A stretch of 64,000 nt of DNA from Plumapathes pennacea. Lineage: Eukaryota; Cnidaria; Anthozoa; Antipatharia; Myriopathidae. The notes beneath the pieces are model-generated. The model made no database searches and had not been told where the DNA came from. It worked only from the letters and a program-made list of their open reading frames with translations. The stretch lies in contig OZ038471.1 of NCBI GenBank assembly GCA_964036295.1, forward strand, positions 14,960,184-15,024,183. Reading direction: 5' to 3'. The first letter of the stretch is position 1. Every line of letters starts with the position of its first letter. A program made the translations under genes and the position numbers. Shown here in pieces: positions 10,001 to 19,464 of the stretch.

Positions 10001-13000
10001 GCAAAAGTAATCCTGCAATTATTTTCAGCATGAATCTTAAAAGCGTTAACCCTTTCACTCCCAAGCTCAAAATACAAATTCTCCCAACCATAAAATAAGA
10101 AAATGTATGAGTGATGAAAAGAGAATTGATGTTTTAACCAGTTGTCATTTGTGCCGGGTATCAAATGGCAAATTCTCTATATACTGTATGATATATCTGT
10201 GGTGGGAGACTGAAAAGAGAAAATTGAAGTTGATCACTCTTGGGAGTTGAAAGCGTTAACTTCGAAGATTACTCTTCCTTGTTACATTATTTTTCACATG
10301 TTTAAAAGTCAGCTTGACGCTTTTTGTTATTTTCAGGGAAGTTTTCTATCGGTGGAAGTGATGGCCAAAAAAGGAGTACTACCGCTTAAGAAGGCCCGCA
10401 AGGTAACAAGCCACTGAATTACTTTTCAGGAAATAATAACCTAAATATTTACAAGGGTTTTCACAGTTCGCTTTTCTTATATGCGGCCATTTTTATGCCA
10501 TCAACGATACAAGTGCGCAGTTGGCTGATCTCTGTTTCCTAGGAAGCAATTTTTTATGGCAGAGGTTCACAGGCCGTGCTAATATCCCAGGGGGAGGGGT
10601 ACTCCCATATATGAGCCATATAGGTATGTGTCGCCCCAGAGGGTATCATTTTCAGCATTTTTGTCTGAAATAAGGCATCGATTTTAACCTTTTGGTCTGG
10701 AATAGGGTCGGAGGTTTTGGTATTTTGTCTGAAATAGGGTCGAAAATCGCAAATTTTGGCCTGAAGGACGGCCGAACATCGCAAATTTTTGTCTAAAAGA
10801 GGGTCAATAATCGCAAATTTTGGTATGAAGTAGGGCAAGGGTTTTCAGTCCCAGGCGGCACACTCCTCATCCATGTCCAATACTGTCGACTTGTATCGAC
10901 TCGTAAAAGCCAGTTGTCCATTCGTACGAAGCGTACGAGCTGCATAATGAATTCACGAGTCGTAAAAAAGGGGATACGATCTGTACGAATCGTATAATGT
11001 ATTCACGGGTCGTAAAGAAATATTGTCCATCCGTACGGATCGTGCGGATCGAATAACTGGCATCTCATTATATGACACTTCCGGTGCACTAAATTGGCCC
11101 AAGTCTGTCGATTCGTACGAATTGTCTAACATAGTCACGACTCGTTGTCGATCCGTGAATTTCATTGAAGACATCGTATAATGAATTCATGGGTCGTGCG
11201 GATCGAAGAACTGGCATCTCATTATATGACACTTCCGGTCTACTGAATGGCCCGAGTGTCGGAAACTGAGTGATACGTGTGAGTGAGTGAGTGAGTGAGT
11301 GAGTGATGCGACGGAAATAATTGCCATATTTTGACTTGTGAGTCAGAATGAGTGCACCTTTGTAGTCTATCTAATGTGTCAACTAATCGTCTTGAACAAA
11401 TAAGTAATCATAGGCGCGGCCTTTTAAGGGAGATTTTGTAATTAAATCTAAGGAGATTAGAGATAGTTGAGCGAGAGCACGGGAGAAGCTTTTGAGACCG
11501 AGAGAGAAAATACAATCATTGTGATAATCGTGACCGTGTGGGTTTTCTACCTCGTGTTCCCCACACGAGTCTGTCGATCCGTACGATTCGTACGAATCGT
11601 CTAATATATTCACGACTCGTTGTCGATCTGTGAATTTCATTAAAGACACTTTTATGATGAATTTCTTTCAGTGGATGAGTGGACTCTGCGTGACAGTGCG
11701 CGAAATGAAAGCCGTTATAATGCGCTAAAAGGAATGGGTGAAAACTCCACGCCAAATACACAAGGAAGAATGAGTATTCCGCGTTGTACAAAAAGACTCC
11801 ACGCGAAATACACAAAGAATGAATATTCCACGTTCTCCTAAAGACAGTGCGCGAAACGAAAGCCATTATAATGCGCTAAAAGGAATCAGTGAAAACTCCA
11901 CGCCAAATACACAAGGAAGAATGAGTATTCCGCGTTCTACTAAAGACAGTGCGCGAAACGAAAGCCGTTATGATGCGCTAAAAGCATTGGGTGAAAACTC
12001 CACGTCAAATACACAAGGGAATATGAGTATTTCGCGTTCTGCTAAACACCACGCGCGAAACGAAAGCTGTCATAATGCGCTAAAAGCAACGGTCAATACT
12101 CCACGCCAAATTCACAAGAATGAGTATTCATCGTTGACCTTACACACATTGCGCGAAACGAAAGCCGTACTGCACGAAAAGCAATGGTGCTGCTGTAGAT
12201 ATTGCAAATTTACTTTTTACTGCATAATAGGTGTTATTATCAACAATGTCATGAATACCGTCTTTAATGCGGATGCGCCCAAAATATTACATTCCAATAG
12301 CCCATGATCAGTCAAGACAAAAGTATTATCCAACAAATGCCAACATAAAGTAAGGTCAGTCACGCCCGGTGTCGTCCATGTAAAGAGTTCTTTTCCATGA
12401 CAAATCATAATAAAACCACTCATGTGCCTTCCTTTTCAAATTCTTCACGATGAACTCCAGTTGTCTTTCTCTCTTCAGTGCTTTTCTGCGTTTGTGGTCT
12501 CTCGCCCACTCTTGCGTTGCCATTATCCATTTCCTTATCAAATTTGGTTCGCAGCCATTCCCGATGAAAAATAGCGCAATCTTAAAACTCTGCGCGTCCG
12601 CCAGAGGTTTCCTCCAAAAGTCTCTCTGAACCCAGAGCGGCCACAAGGTAAATTTAAAAAATGCATCTCCGTTCAATAACTTAAATAATGCCCTTCTCTC
12701 TTTCACGATTTTTCGCGCGGGTCATGAGTCTTTATAATACGATAACACAAAACATTCATCCATGACGAGGACATCTGTTTTACTGTAAGTATCTCTAATG
12801 ATATTCACGAATCAACAACGGTTGGGCATAATTCCCAAAGATGTTCGTGATTTTATTGTGAAAGAACTTCTTGCCCCATCGTTTGTTTACAATGTCGGCT
12901 AGTTGGGTATTTACGGCGGCGCCTTTTTTGTCCCTGTCCTGAAAAACCGCGCTCAACTCTTTGAGCAACTCGTCTTCAGCGCCTTCAGCCGGGTTGGCAG

Positions 13001-16000
13001 CCACAGAATTCAAGCTAGGAGGTATTGATCAAATCCTGAATATCATCATCCGACGCTGTGACACTGATTGCATCGGCGTCTTTTCGAGCTTTCTCTGGCG
13101 GCCGTTCGCCGTACCCCTCTTCATCCGAGGAGTTGTCACTCCAATAACGTTTGCGAGCGGAGCTGGCATCCAGAACACGTTGTGGTTTCCTGCGCTTCGC
13201 GAGATCCTTCCCCGGTGGGAAGATTTTGACCGAGTTTCCCCAAAAACTGGAACATACTGCTCATGTTTTCGTTGAGCTGTGCTAAGACTGATTCGATTTT
13301 TGATGCTCTACCCGCCGGGCTTTTAATAGGCGCCTGGCCAGCTCACTCTTCCGAGACGGTGCTCGTCATGTTTCGTGGTGGCTTCCTGCACGGAAAAGAC
13401 CGTTAGTAGCCCGATGACAGACACAAAAGTGTCTTCAATTGAGCTGACCTTCAAATCCTAATGGACCAGTAGATGAGCTGGCTTGAACCGAAGATTACGA
13501 CAAAAGACGCCAGTACATGTGCGATCAAGTGGAAAGCACTCATGCAATTGACTAGACCGAATGCGCATGCTTCTCATGTAGCTCCGCAGTGACTAGGACT
13601 GGGGACGCGATAGAATATAAATAAGGAAATGCACCTTCTTGCGGAAGTTCTATTAAATTCATTCTGACACTTTTTTGTATGTCAATCCTTCCACAGACCG
13701 CGTACGGGTGGAAGTTTTTGTGAACGGCACGTGGGGAACGGTGTGTGATGATTATTTTGACAGAAACATGAACGCCGCCAATGTGGTGTGCAGACAGCTC
13801 GGCTACTCCGGAGCAGCAAGTTATCATTGTTGTGCGCACTTCGGACAAGACAGCGGAGATATCTGGATCGATGATGTAATATGTACTGGATCGGAATCTT
13901 CCATACATGACTGTGTTCATAGTGGATATGGTGTACATGATGGTCGTCATGGTGAAGATGTAGGTGTGACGTACTCGACTAAAAACCTCAGTCTGGAGTG
14001 TTTATTAAGCAATTGCATGAAGCCAGTAACTGCAACACGATATGATTTGTTTACAAATTTGCGATAACACATTTATTCAATTTTGTTCACTATTCACTTT
14101 TACCATTACAAGACAAATGAAGACTTACGAAAAGAAATATTTTAAATGACCTATAACCCAAATCATATTTTGAAATCGCTTCCATGTAAACTAACAATGG
14201 GCACACGTGACATTGTCCCGCTTTATCTCTCCCCTGGTAAGTAAATATACCGGTCCATTGTGAGGAACAGCCAGTAAGAATGAAGCGGGGTCAGTGCTCG
14301 AACGAAGGCTTTTACACTTTACACTTTAGTCATATTTCATTACAGAATACATTACAGAAGATACTGCACCACTGGTAGCACAAGCTAATCGAGGCGGGCA
14401 GAGCTACATACTGATACAAAAGTAGAGGGAAAATAGGAAAAATCAATCAGATTTGACACTCGTTATTACAGAATTAGGGCACAATCATTACAATATAGGA
14501 ATAGGACATTACGTAGGATGCATCATAAGATTCAATGTAGGAAAAAGGAACATTAAATATATATATTACAATATACAATATAGGAGACAGTAAAGTACGG
14601 ATAAAAGTACAAGTTTCTCTATACGAAGTACAAGAGGAAACTCTAAGTAACTTAATTGTTTGGATTGAGGTTGGGACGTCAGCATAAGTATCCTCTTTTT
14701 CTAAAACTTGCAAAAGCATTTTGTTTACCTTTGCTTTGAATGAAGGTTTAGTTTGTTTCCAAATATTATCAGAGATCTCATTCCATACTTTTACTTCAAT
14801 GCGTGAGAAAGATTCTGTCTGTTGTTTGAGCCTAGATTATTTTCAGTAGAGTTTACTATTAGTTGCTGCTTTTTTATAGTGGGATTGTACTCAATGTACG
14901 CTGGTAAATAAATTTAGTATGTTAAGCGGAGCCACAATGTTATTAACATTATGCATTAAGGTTGACACTGTTCTATAGTATAATATGTTTACTGGTAAAA
15001 CGTTCGAGGCTATAAATAGTGGTATCGCATGCAATGCTTGTAGCGAAGTACATTAGACTAAGGGCACGTTTTCGAAGGATTAAAATTTTATTCATGTATT
15101 TTTGGGCAGCCGGGCCCCACACAGATATGCCGTAGGGAATGTAAATCTGAATTATAGGGAGCGATAGATATTCAACAGTGTAATAAAGGGAACAAAATGC
15201 CTCAGTTATGCAATAATGCCAATTGTTTTGTTTATTTTCACGGCGATATATTCTATGCGGAAATTCCATGATAAATTACTATCCAATGGAAGTTGCTGGT
15301 AGAAATTTGCGCTTTCCAAGAAGTAAAGACACGTAACTAAGGATAAAAGGGTTTGTATTTGTTGCTCTGTGGCGAGAGAAGTCACAAGCAGCATCCGTAC
15401 AGTGAGAACAAACAAAATGCTGACACCAATCCGGCACTGGCTGGGTTTGGATAAGATTTCTACCAAATCTCATAAATTTTAAACCCCAAAAGTCCCGAAC
15501 AGCAGATATTAACATCTAAAGCCGACATGCCAGGGCAGCTTACCCGAAGTATAAGGTTTCTACATTTTCTGAAAATAAATCAGTTTGAGCCCTATTTCGT
15601 ACATCGAATTGTCGGATTAAGACTAACAAATTGTCGACAACAATCCGCGCTGCCTGGGCTTCTGTCGGTCCTCTTCTATCCTGCGTCACTATCTTGTTGC
15701 TTTGAGCTGATTTTCTTCGAGTTGAAATCAGGATGAAGGAACAGTGAACACACAGAATAGTTAACTACCGTGGTGAAAATCTTGCACATTATGAACGGTT
15801 GCATTTTGCGATTTTTGCAAACCGGAAGTACTGTGTCGGATTTGCAAGCGAAATTTAAAATAAACGAATGGTAATAGCACTGCCATTTCATGAGTGCCTT
15901 GCAGGATTGAGTTCACACTAGACAACTGAGTTTCAGGAGATCTATCATCAAATGCGAACTAACTTAGACTAATACAGCGCGGCACAGATTCAAATTGGGT

Positions 16001-18887
16001 GTCTCGAAAACAAAGACCTAAGACCTAAGACCTCGAAAACGAAGACCTCGAAAACAAAGACCTCGAAAACGAAGACCTCGAAAACAAAGACCTCGAAAAC
16101 GAAGACCTCGAAAACGAAGACCCCCAAAAATATGCTCAGCGAAACGCTCGATTCGCCTCGGAATTGTTTTCACTGGAAGCTGGTTGTGTGACACTTCAAA
16201 CAATGCGGTATTTTTAGACGTTTGGCAATGATTCCAAAGGGTCTTAGTTTTCGAGATCTCGAAAATATGCTCAGCGATTACGGATAATTACGGAGCTCTA
16301 TTTGTTCTTCAAAATGTACAAATCTTCAAATACAGATAATAGAATTATTGTCATTAATGTAACGCAGAAAACACACTGCGTCTTGCTTATGTCGTGTTGT
16401 ACATCGGGGATTGGTGTAAACCTAATTAAAGGCTCTATTCAAGTCTGGAAAATCCCACGACGTTATGGCTAGACACTTGGCTAGACAAGATTTACAGATG
16501 ACCAAGTTTTCAAACAGTTCTGTCTAGAATTTAGTCCTCACTGCTTAATACGAGAAAAAAAGTAATTCCTTTCTTCCTCTTCCTTCCTCCCCCTCCCCCC
16601 CTCCTTTGTTGTCACACAACCAGCTTCCGATAAAAGCAATTCCGAGGCGAATCAAGCGTTTCGCTGAGCATATTTTCGGGGGTCTTCGTTTTCGAGGTCT
16701 TCGTTTTCGAGGTCTTTGTTTTCGAGGTCTTCGTTTTCGAGGTCTTCGTTTTCGAGGTCTTTGTTTTCGAGGTCTTCGTTTTCGAGGTCTTTGTTTTCGA
16801 GGTCTTCGTTTTCGAGGTCTTCGTTTTCGAGATCTCGAAAACTAAGACCCTTTGAAATCATTGCCAAACGTCTAAAAATACCGCATTGTTTGAAGTGTCA
16901 CACAACCAGCTTCCGGTAAAAACAATTCCGAGGCGAATCGAGCGTTTCGCTGAGCATATTTTTGGGGGTCTTCGTTTTCGAGGTCTTTGTTTTCGAGGTC
17001 TTCGTTTTCGAGGTCTTAGGTCTTAGGTCTTAGGTCTTTGTTTTCGAGACACCCGATTCAAATTCATCTTTTAAGTCGTTTTAATAGGACCGATATAAAT
17101 AAAAAAAAGTTAATACGAGAAGCTTATAAATTGAGTGTCTGTGATACGTAACGGTTTGGAAACTCGGGACGGGAATCACTAGCAAATCGATGCAGCACAC
17201 CGCCAATCGAAGCCGCTCTCCTCTTGGACTGCTGAGCGGTAAGCAGCGCAGTCAATTCCAACATTCGTTTGGCGGGGCGGGGTACGGAAATGAGCCTGAG
17301 AACGAGGTCTCCAGAGCCGGCGGTAGCTCAGCGGTTTCTCAGTTGGGACAGTGCAATTCCCCATACATGACGTGTCATCAAACCGGCGAACGAAGTTGGG
17401 CACTGTGTTTTCTTCTCTGCGGCTTTATCTGACAAAATGTATCATGTATTAAACGCTGGTAAGTGCAAAGAGAACATTCAGTTGCGATATAATGGAACCG
17501 CTTACTGTAGGCGACGTTTAGAAGACTTTGATGCCGCCGATTCCCTCAAATTCTGACCCTGATTTGTAAAAAGTGCAATTGAAGAATACCCTGCCACTTC
17601 AGGAATTTTAATGTTCTGTTGTTATACAAACAATAGTGGTTCAGTGGAACCTCCCTGAGCGACCGCTTACCAGATGACCAATTGGTCACTGAGTCAAATT
17701 TCTGTTAGTAAAACCTCTCGTAAGCGACCGCGACCACCATTGAGGTTCACCGTTTGAGTTTTTCTATTGTTTTCTTTCTTTAGCTACGGTAAGAGACCAC
17801 TCTAAGCTCTCAAAGGGCAAGTTTCTGAGCAAGGACTAACTTCCTTGCAGAAACCGGACCGACAAAACATTTAAATATGTATTGTAACGTGCAACAGGAC
17901 ACAAGGTTGATTTCTTAGAACACAAGTTGATTTTTACTCACTAAAACTGCATTATTTGACACTGGTTGTGGCTGTTCTTATGGTTACTACAATATTTTTG
18001 ATAAAAGTCTAACAGCATTGAATGAATTAGCAAATACGACTTGTTTGCTGCTAATGAATGCTGATTTTTAGTAGAGAATTGGGGCAATTGAGAAGATTCT
18101 AGTAGCTTCCCCCCCACCCCCACCATGACTGGTCCACTTTTCTCCAGTCTGGCACTCTCTCAGTATGGAAGGCTTCATTTAATCTGTTGTTATTTAAGTC
18201 TTAATAAACAGCTGTCTGTCAGTAGGATTTGTTGAGAAATCTGTTCAAACGTTGTAACATTACAGTATGTTTGGGTTCTAACAGAAAAAAAAGATGCATT
18301 CAGAGGAAGAATTTGCATACCAGGATAAAACCGCTGTGATGGTGATCGTGATCGCAGCAATGCAGGTGAGTTCATTCCAAATGTATATCTTTGCTAACTT
18401 TACCTTCCATCCCCTGTTTTTATTATACTGTAACTTGTGAATGTGAATGAACGAGTTATATTGTAAGTACATTTAAGGGGAAATTTGAATCGCTCAGTCA
18501 GTCGTTCCTATAAACTTTTGCCAGAACCAGGTTCCGCTGACCAGTCCATAATGCTGGCGCAGGCCTTGCAGTGCTTGTACATACACTAAGTTCGTGTTTG
18601 ATCTGCGACTGATTAAGATCCCAGGACCATTAATTCATGAACTTCAAGATCTACTCCAGAGTCATGTTGCTGTGTTCAAACCAACTTCCATTACTTAGCT
18701 AGGAGTGCATTTGATACTAAAACTCCCAATCCACTTTCATGCGCTATTGACTTTGCAGAGTTCAGTGTATGACAGCTCTGATATTTTCATGGAATCACAC
18801 AAATTTTCTGAAGAAGTGCAGAAAGTTACTATGGCCATGAAAATTGGCCGAATTGAGAAAACGAGAAATGTTTGCATTCGAGTGTGA
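4022..18887 (+). CDS. Unrecognised six-exon gene, about 218 residues
   Basis: Exons by GT/AG junctions: 4022-4141, 5990-6177, 8114-8186, 10337-10402, 18285-18365 and 18759-18887 (TGA). Every junction keeps frame (phases 0, 2, 0, 0, 0). The N-terminus begins MTDGDCERAE and is cysteine-rich (VFCCNQPC, then SCKSADCACEW). The middle reads IGLGALPIDTQDHNVVKVRK and GSFLSVEVMAKKGVLPLKK. The C-terminus is mixed-charge, ending KIGRIEKTRNVCIRV. There is no signal peptide; one short hydrophobic run (AVMVIVIAAM) lies in exon 5. The weak point is exon 2: the strong acceptor at 5970 leads to a stop after about 20 codons, and only the tandem ACAGCAG acceptor at 5989/5992 keeps the long frame. I do not recognise the family. 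Exons 5 and 6 are separated from exon 4 by 7.9 kb of repeats, so they could belong to another transcript. Confidence 0.55.
4380..4716. mobile_element. Relative of the MITE at 1-326
   Basis: It contains the same building blocks (GGTCAAATTCCC, GTCAAATGCCC, GTATGCC) and ends CCAATTTGATCGGTACA, close to the end of the element at 1-326. The left end is not clear. It lies in intron 1 of the six-exon gene. Confidence 0.45.
4947..5240. mobile_element. Tc1/mariner (pogo/Tigger-type) MITE with internal duplication
   Basis: The left end CAGTGAAACC...TATAACGA and right end TCGTTATATCCAGGTTTCACTG form a terminal inverted repeat flanked by TA on both sides. The right-hand part (AATATTCTTTGG to GGTTTCACTGTATA) is duplicated in tandem, about 120 bp per unit, giving two possible right ends (5121 and 5240). 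No transposase ORF is present. Confidence 0.6.
5260..5335. mobile_element. 76-bp miniature TIR element
   Basis: A near-perfect hairpin: CCCAGGCTCTTTCC on the left and GGAAAGAGCCTGG on the right. The ends resemble the TIR of the 1.2-kb element at 34286-35454 (CCTCGTTCCCAGGCTCTTTC). It is flanked by ATTGTTATG and ATTGTTACA, a degraded 9-bp target duplication (7 of 9 match). Confidence 0.55.
5515..5615. mobile_element. Tigger-like MITE fragment
   Basis: Short sequence with inverted blocks CATTAATACGACCACC and GGTCGTAACGCAGTGGTC and ends resembling TAGTGTGGAATCTC and ACAGTA. This is the pattern of CAGTGGAACCTC elements. The ends are degraded. Confidence 0.4.
6582..6784 (-). mobile_element. TTAA-type MITE
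   Basis: Bounded by TTAA on both sides. It starts CTCTTTCACTCC and ends GAGTAAAAGGG, with the family interior (GATCAACTTCAATTTTCTCC, CAATTCTCACTACA, GGGAGAATCTGT). It lies in intron 2 of the six-exon gene. TTAA targets are used by piggyBac- and Kolobok-type transposases; which one applies here is not decidable from the MITE. Confidence 0.75.
7249..7705 (+). repeat. Tandem array, about 8.3 copies of a 54-55 bp unit
   Basis: The unit starts GCTTCAGAGACTTACAGGGG and continues with TGGGGTGGTTTACTGTAGC and CATGTTCATATAAT. Copies differ by one G (four or five in the run) and a few substitutions. A single diverged unit sits upstream near 6840, in front of GGAGTGGGGTGGTTTAGC, and may be the source of the array. 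The frames open through the array are a by-product of the periodicity. Confidence 0.9.
8430..8473 (+). repeat. (CACT)n / (CACC)n microsatellite
   Basis: Seven or so tandem ACTC units followed by four CACC units. The A-run at 8491-8500 follows. It lies in intron 3 of the six-exon gene, beside an 89-codon ORF with no recognisable domain. Confidence 0.9.
9010..9210 (+). mobile_element. Decayed TTAA-type MITE
   Basis: It shows GTGAGTGATATAATGAGAAT, CAGTTCAATC and CTCCTGGGAGCGAATAGG. The left terminus is missing. A second partial copy of the same family in the opposite orientation lies at 9640-9740 (CATCACTCATACATATTC). Confidence 0.6.
9214..9629 (+). repeat. Tandem array, 4 copies of a 104-bp unit
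   Basis: The unit begins CAGTTGAAAACTTAACC and ends CGTTCAGTCTCTCACTGCA. The four copies are nearly identical; the first differs by GCAAAC and GAAATTC. It is placed between two remnants of TTAA-type MITEs, in intron 3 of the six-exon gene. The high similarity implies recent amplification. Confidence 0.92.
10050..10255 (+). mobile_element. Complete TTAA-type MITE
   Basis: Best-preserved member of the family in the window. TTAA stands on both sides. The left end is CCCTTTCACTCCCAAGC, the right end CTCTTGGGAGTTGAAAGCG, with 206 bp between the targets. The interior has ATGTATGAGTGATGAAAAG and GATCACTCTTGGGAG. It lies about 80 bp upstream of exon 4 of the six-exon gene. Confidence 0.85.
10570..10860. 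repeat. Interspersed repeat with internal TTTTGGTCTGAAATAGGG units
   Basis: It begins CAGGGGGAGGGGTACTCCC and ATGAGCCATATAGG and continues as five to six degenerate units of about 35 bp built on TTTGTCTGAAATAGGGTCG. The same family lies in the opposite orientation at 22790-23150. Terminal structure is not clear, so the class is left open. Confidence 0.7.
10880..11660. repeat. Dense inverted-repeat region built on CGTACGAATCG
   Basis: At least ten short palindromes and half-palindromes of the type CCGTACGGATCG, TTCGTACGAA and GATTCGTACGAATCG. They are mixed with direct repeats: ACTGGCATCTCATTATATGA at 11058 and 11211, and CACGACTCGTTGTCGATC at about 11137 and 11609. A (GAGT)n tract lies at 11278-11305. 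I see no protein. The layout suggests a decayed fold-back element, or several, in intron 4 of the six-exon gene. Confidence 0.65.
11690..12170 (+). repeat. Tandem array of about 102-bp units encoding an open 34-residue repeat
   Basis: Units contain GACAGTGCGCGAAACGAAAGCC and a following GAAAACTCCACGCC, starting near 11691, 11843, 11945, 12048 and 12146. The unit length is a multiple of three, so one frame stays open (11819-12307) and reads IPRSTKDSARNESRYDALK in each unit. I know no such domain. Because it sits amid TE debris in an intron, I treat it as a repeat rather than a gene. Confidence 0.7.
12360..13300 (-). pseudogene. TE-derived ORF remnants, family not recognised
   Basis: Minus-strand fragments that appear to come from one element. 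At 13019-13250 there is an acidic/basic stretch (WSDNSSDEEGYGERPPEKA). At 12795-13013 a segment reads LLKELSAVFQDRDKKGAAVN and IVNKRWGKKF. At 12356-12706 another reads FFIGNGCEPNLIRKW and AHEWFYYDLSWKRTLYMD. Stop codons separate the pieces. The SDEE-rich spacer followed by LxKEL and NKRW resembles the gag-like first ORF of repetitive elements in cnidarian genomes (a DIRS-like origin is possible). This is from memory of the pattern, not a search. Confidence 0.45.
13697..13980 (+). pseudogene. Orphan SRCR (scavenger receptor cysteine-rich) exon, decayed
   Basis: After the acceptor CCTTCCACAG (phase 1) the frame reads RVEVFVNGTWGTVCDD, VVCRQLGYSGAA, GDIWIDDVICTGSE and HDCVHSGYGVHDGRHGEDVGV, an almost complete SRCR domain. 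Two late cysteines of the usual set are gone: HNCGH is here HDGRH and the terminal GVxC is GVTY. Their partners remain. The usual first residues (xRLVGG) are missing, and no donor follows; the frame runs to a stop at 14065-14067. No neighbouring SRCR exon is visible. SRCR domains occur in secreted and membrane recognition proteins. The likely reading is a stranded gene fragment inside the introns of the six-exon gene. Confidence 0.75.
14068..14480. other. No gene seen
   Basis: AT-rich spacer between the SRCR remnant and the LINE fragment. I find no long frame, tRNA-like element or clear repeat. Confidence 0.5.
14480..15390 (-). mobile_element. LINE 3' fragment (C-terminal reverse-transcriptase region)
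   Basis: Minus-strand pieces line up with the end of CR1/L2-type ORF2. First come LPLDSNLSWNF and VKINKTIGIIA (about 15206-15310). Then, in a shifted frame, YIPYGISVWGPAAQKYMNK and LILRKRALSLMYF (14973-15269). Last comes RIEVKVWNEISDNIWKQ with FKAKVNKMLLQVLEKED (14640-14800). Frameshifts and stops show it is dead. No endonuclease or catalytic palm motif is left. Confidence 0.75.
15997..17054. mobile_element. 1.06-kb fold-back transposon with tandem-repeat TIRs
   Basis: The ends GGGTGTCTCGAAAAC and GTTTTCGAGACACCC are perfect inverted repeats flanked by a 10-bp direct repeat GATTCAAATT (15987-15996 and 17055-17064). The inner TIR is a minisatellite of GACCTCGAAAACGAA (15 bp) with CGAAAACAAA variants and a few CTAAGAC units. 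Next come inverted blocks (ATGCTCAGCGAAACGCTCG, CCTCGGAATTG, CACACAACCAGCTTCC, AAATACCGCATTGTTTGAAG). A further partial copy of the arm at 16605-16860 is inverted relative to the left arm. No transposase is present. The long TSD suggests a Mutator-like (MULE) or fold-back system; this is inferred from TSD length. The FRGLRFRGLC and LENEDLEN frames are products of the minisatellite. Confidence 0.85.
17055..17639. other. Mostly unassigned; possible tRNA-like fragment
   Basis: I see no gene. Near 17322-17350, GGCGGTAGCTCAGCGG resembles a tRNA A box, but no matching B box follows, so I do not call a SINE. Confidence 0.35.
17640..17945 (-). mobile_element. Tigger-like MITE fragment (same family as 63345-63937)
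   Basis: It contains CAGTGGAACCTCCCTGAGCG at the left and, in the opposite orientation, the interior blocks of the complete copy near the window end (TTGCAGAAACCGGACCGAC, AAGGTTGATTTCTTAGAAC). It is truncated on the right. TA targets and CAGTGGAACCTC ends are typical of pogo/Tigger-type Tc1/mariner MITEs. Confidence 0.65.
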
Positions 18888-19464
18888 ATACTGCGGGTGA
18901 AACTATCTCTCAGTAACTGTACCTGAACACACGCTAATCAAAATGAATGGCACATGTTCAGTCGGCCCCGATTCTCGCAGTCGATCATACAGAATTTGCT
19001 GTGTGTCGCAGTTTTTGAATTCACATTCATGGTTTAATTTTCACAAACTGTTCCGCACAATTTGTCGCTGTGATGAAATACACTCCTGTAACATACTTTT
19101 TCCATTTGAATAGAGGTCGATCAATATCTGCAGGCATCCCGATTTTATAGTCAGTGACACCAAATCCCAAACTGCCTTCAATCATTGCGAATTTTTCAAA
19201 GGACTGTGCGAGTTCTTTTCATAAAGCATTGTGTTATCTGAACAAAAGAAAACAATGATCGAATTCATGAATGCTAATGCATTTGAAAAAATGCGCCGCT
19301 TTTGCTTTTGTGCAAAAAACGCAAACGCGTGCGTGCGTTTGTTCAACACGCATTTCGAATGCATTTCGAACGCGTTTTTTGGTTCGCTTAATTCTGAGTG
19401 GTACTGTAAAGTCAGCTTGTAACATCATGATAATTGATTGAGCAATGTTTGTCACTTAATATTA
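18888..19464. other. 3' flank of the six-exon gene, no further gene seen
   Basis: Non-coding after the TGA at 18887. No AATAAA is close to the stop. It includes a low-complexity stretch near 19280-19380 with repeated GCATTTCGAA and GCGTGCGTGCG. Confidence 0.4.

Noticed and set aside
16018..16867. ORFs reading FRGLRFRGLC, LENEDLENKD and FSRSSFSRS
   Set aside because: All frames of the 15-bp minisatellite in the fold-back element are open; composition follows the repeat only.
17320..17350. tRNA-like A box GGCGGTAGCTCAGCGG
   Set aside because: No B box at a proper distance and no cloverleaf.
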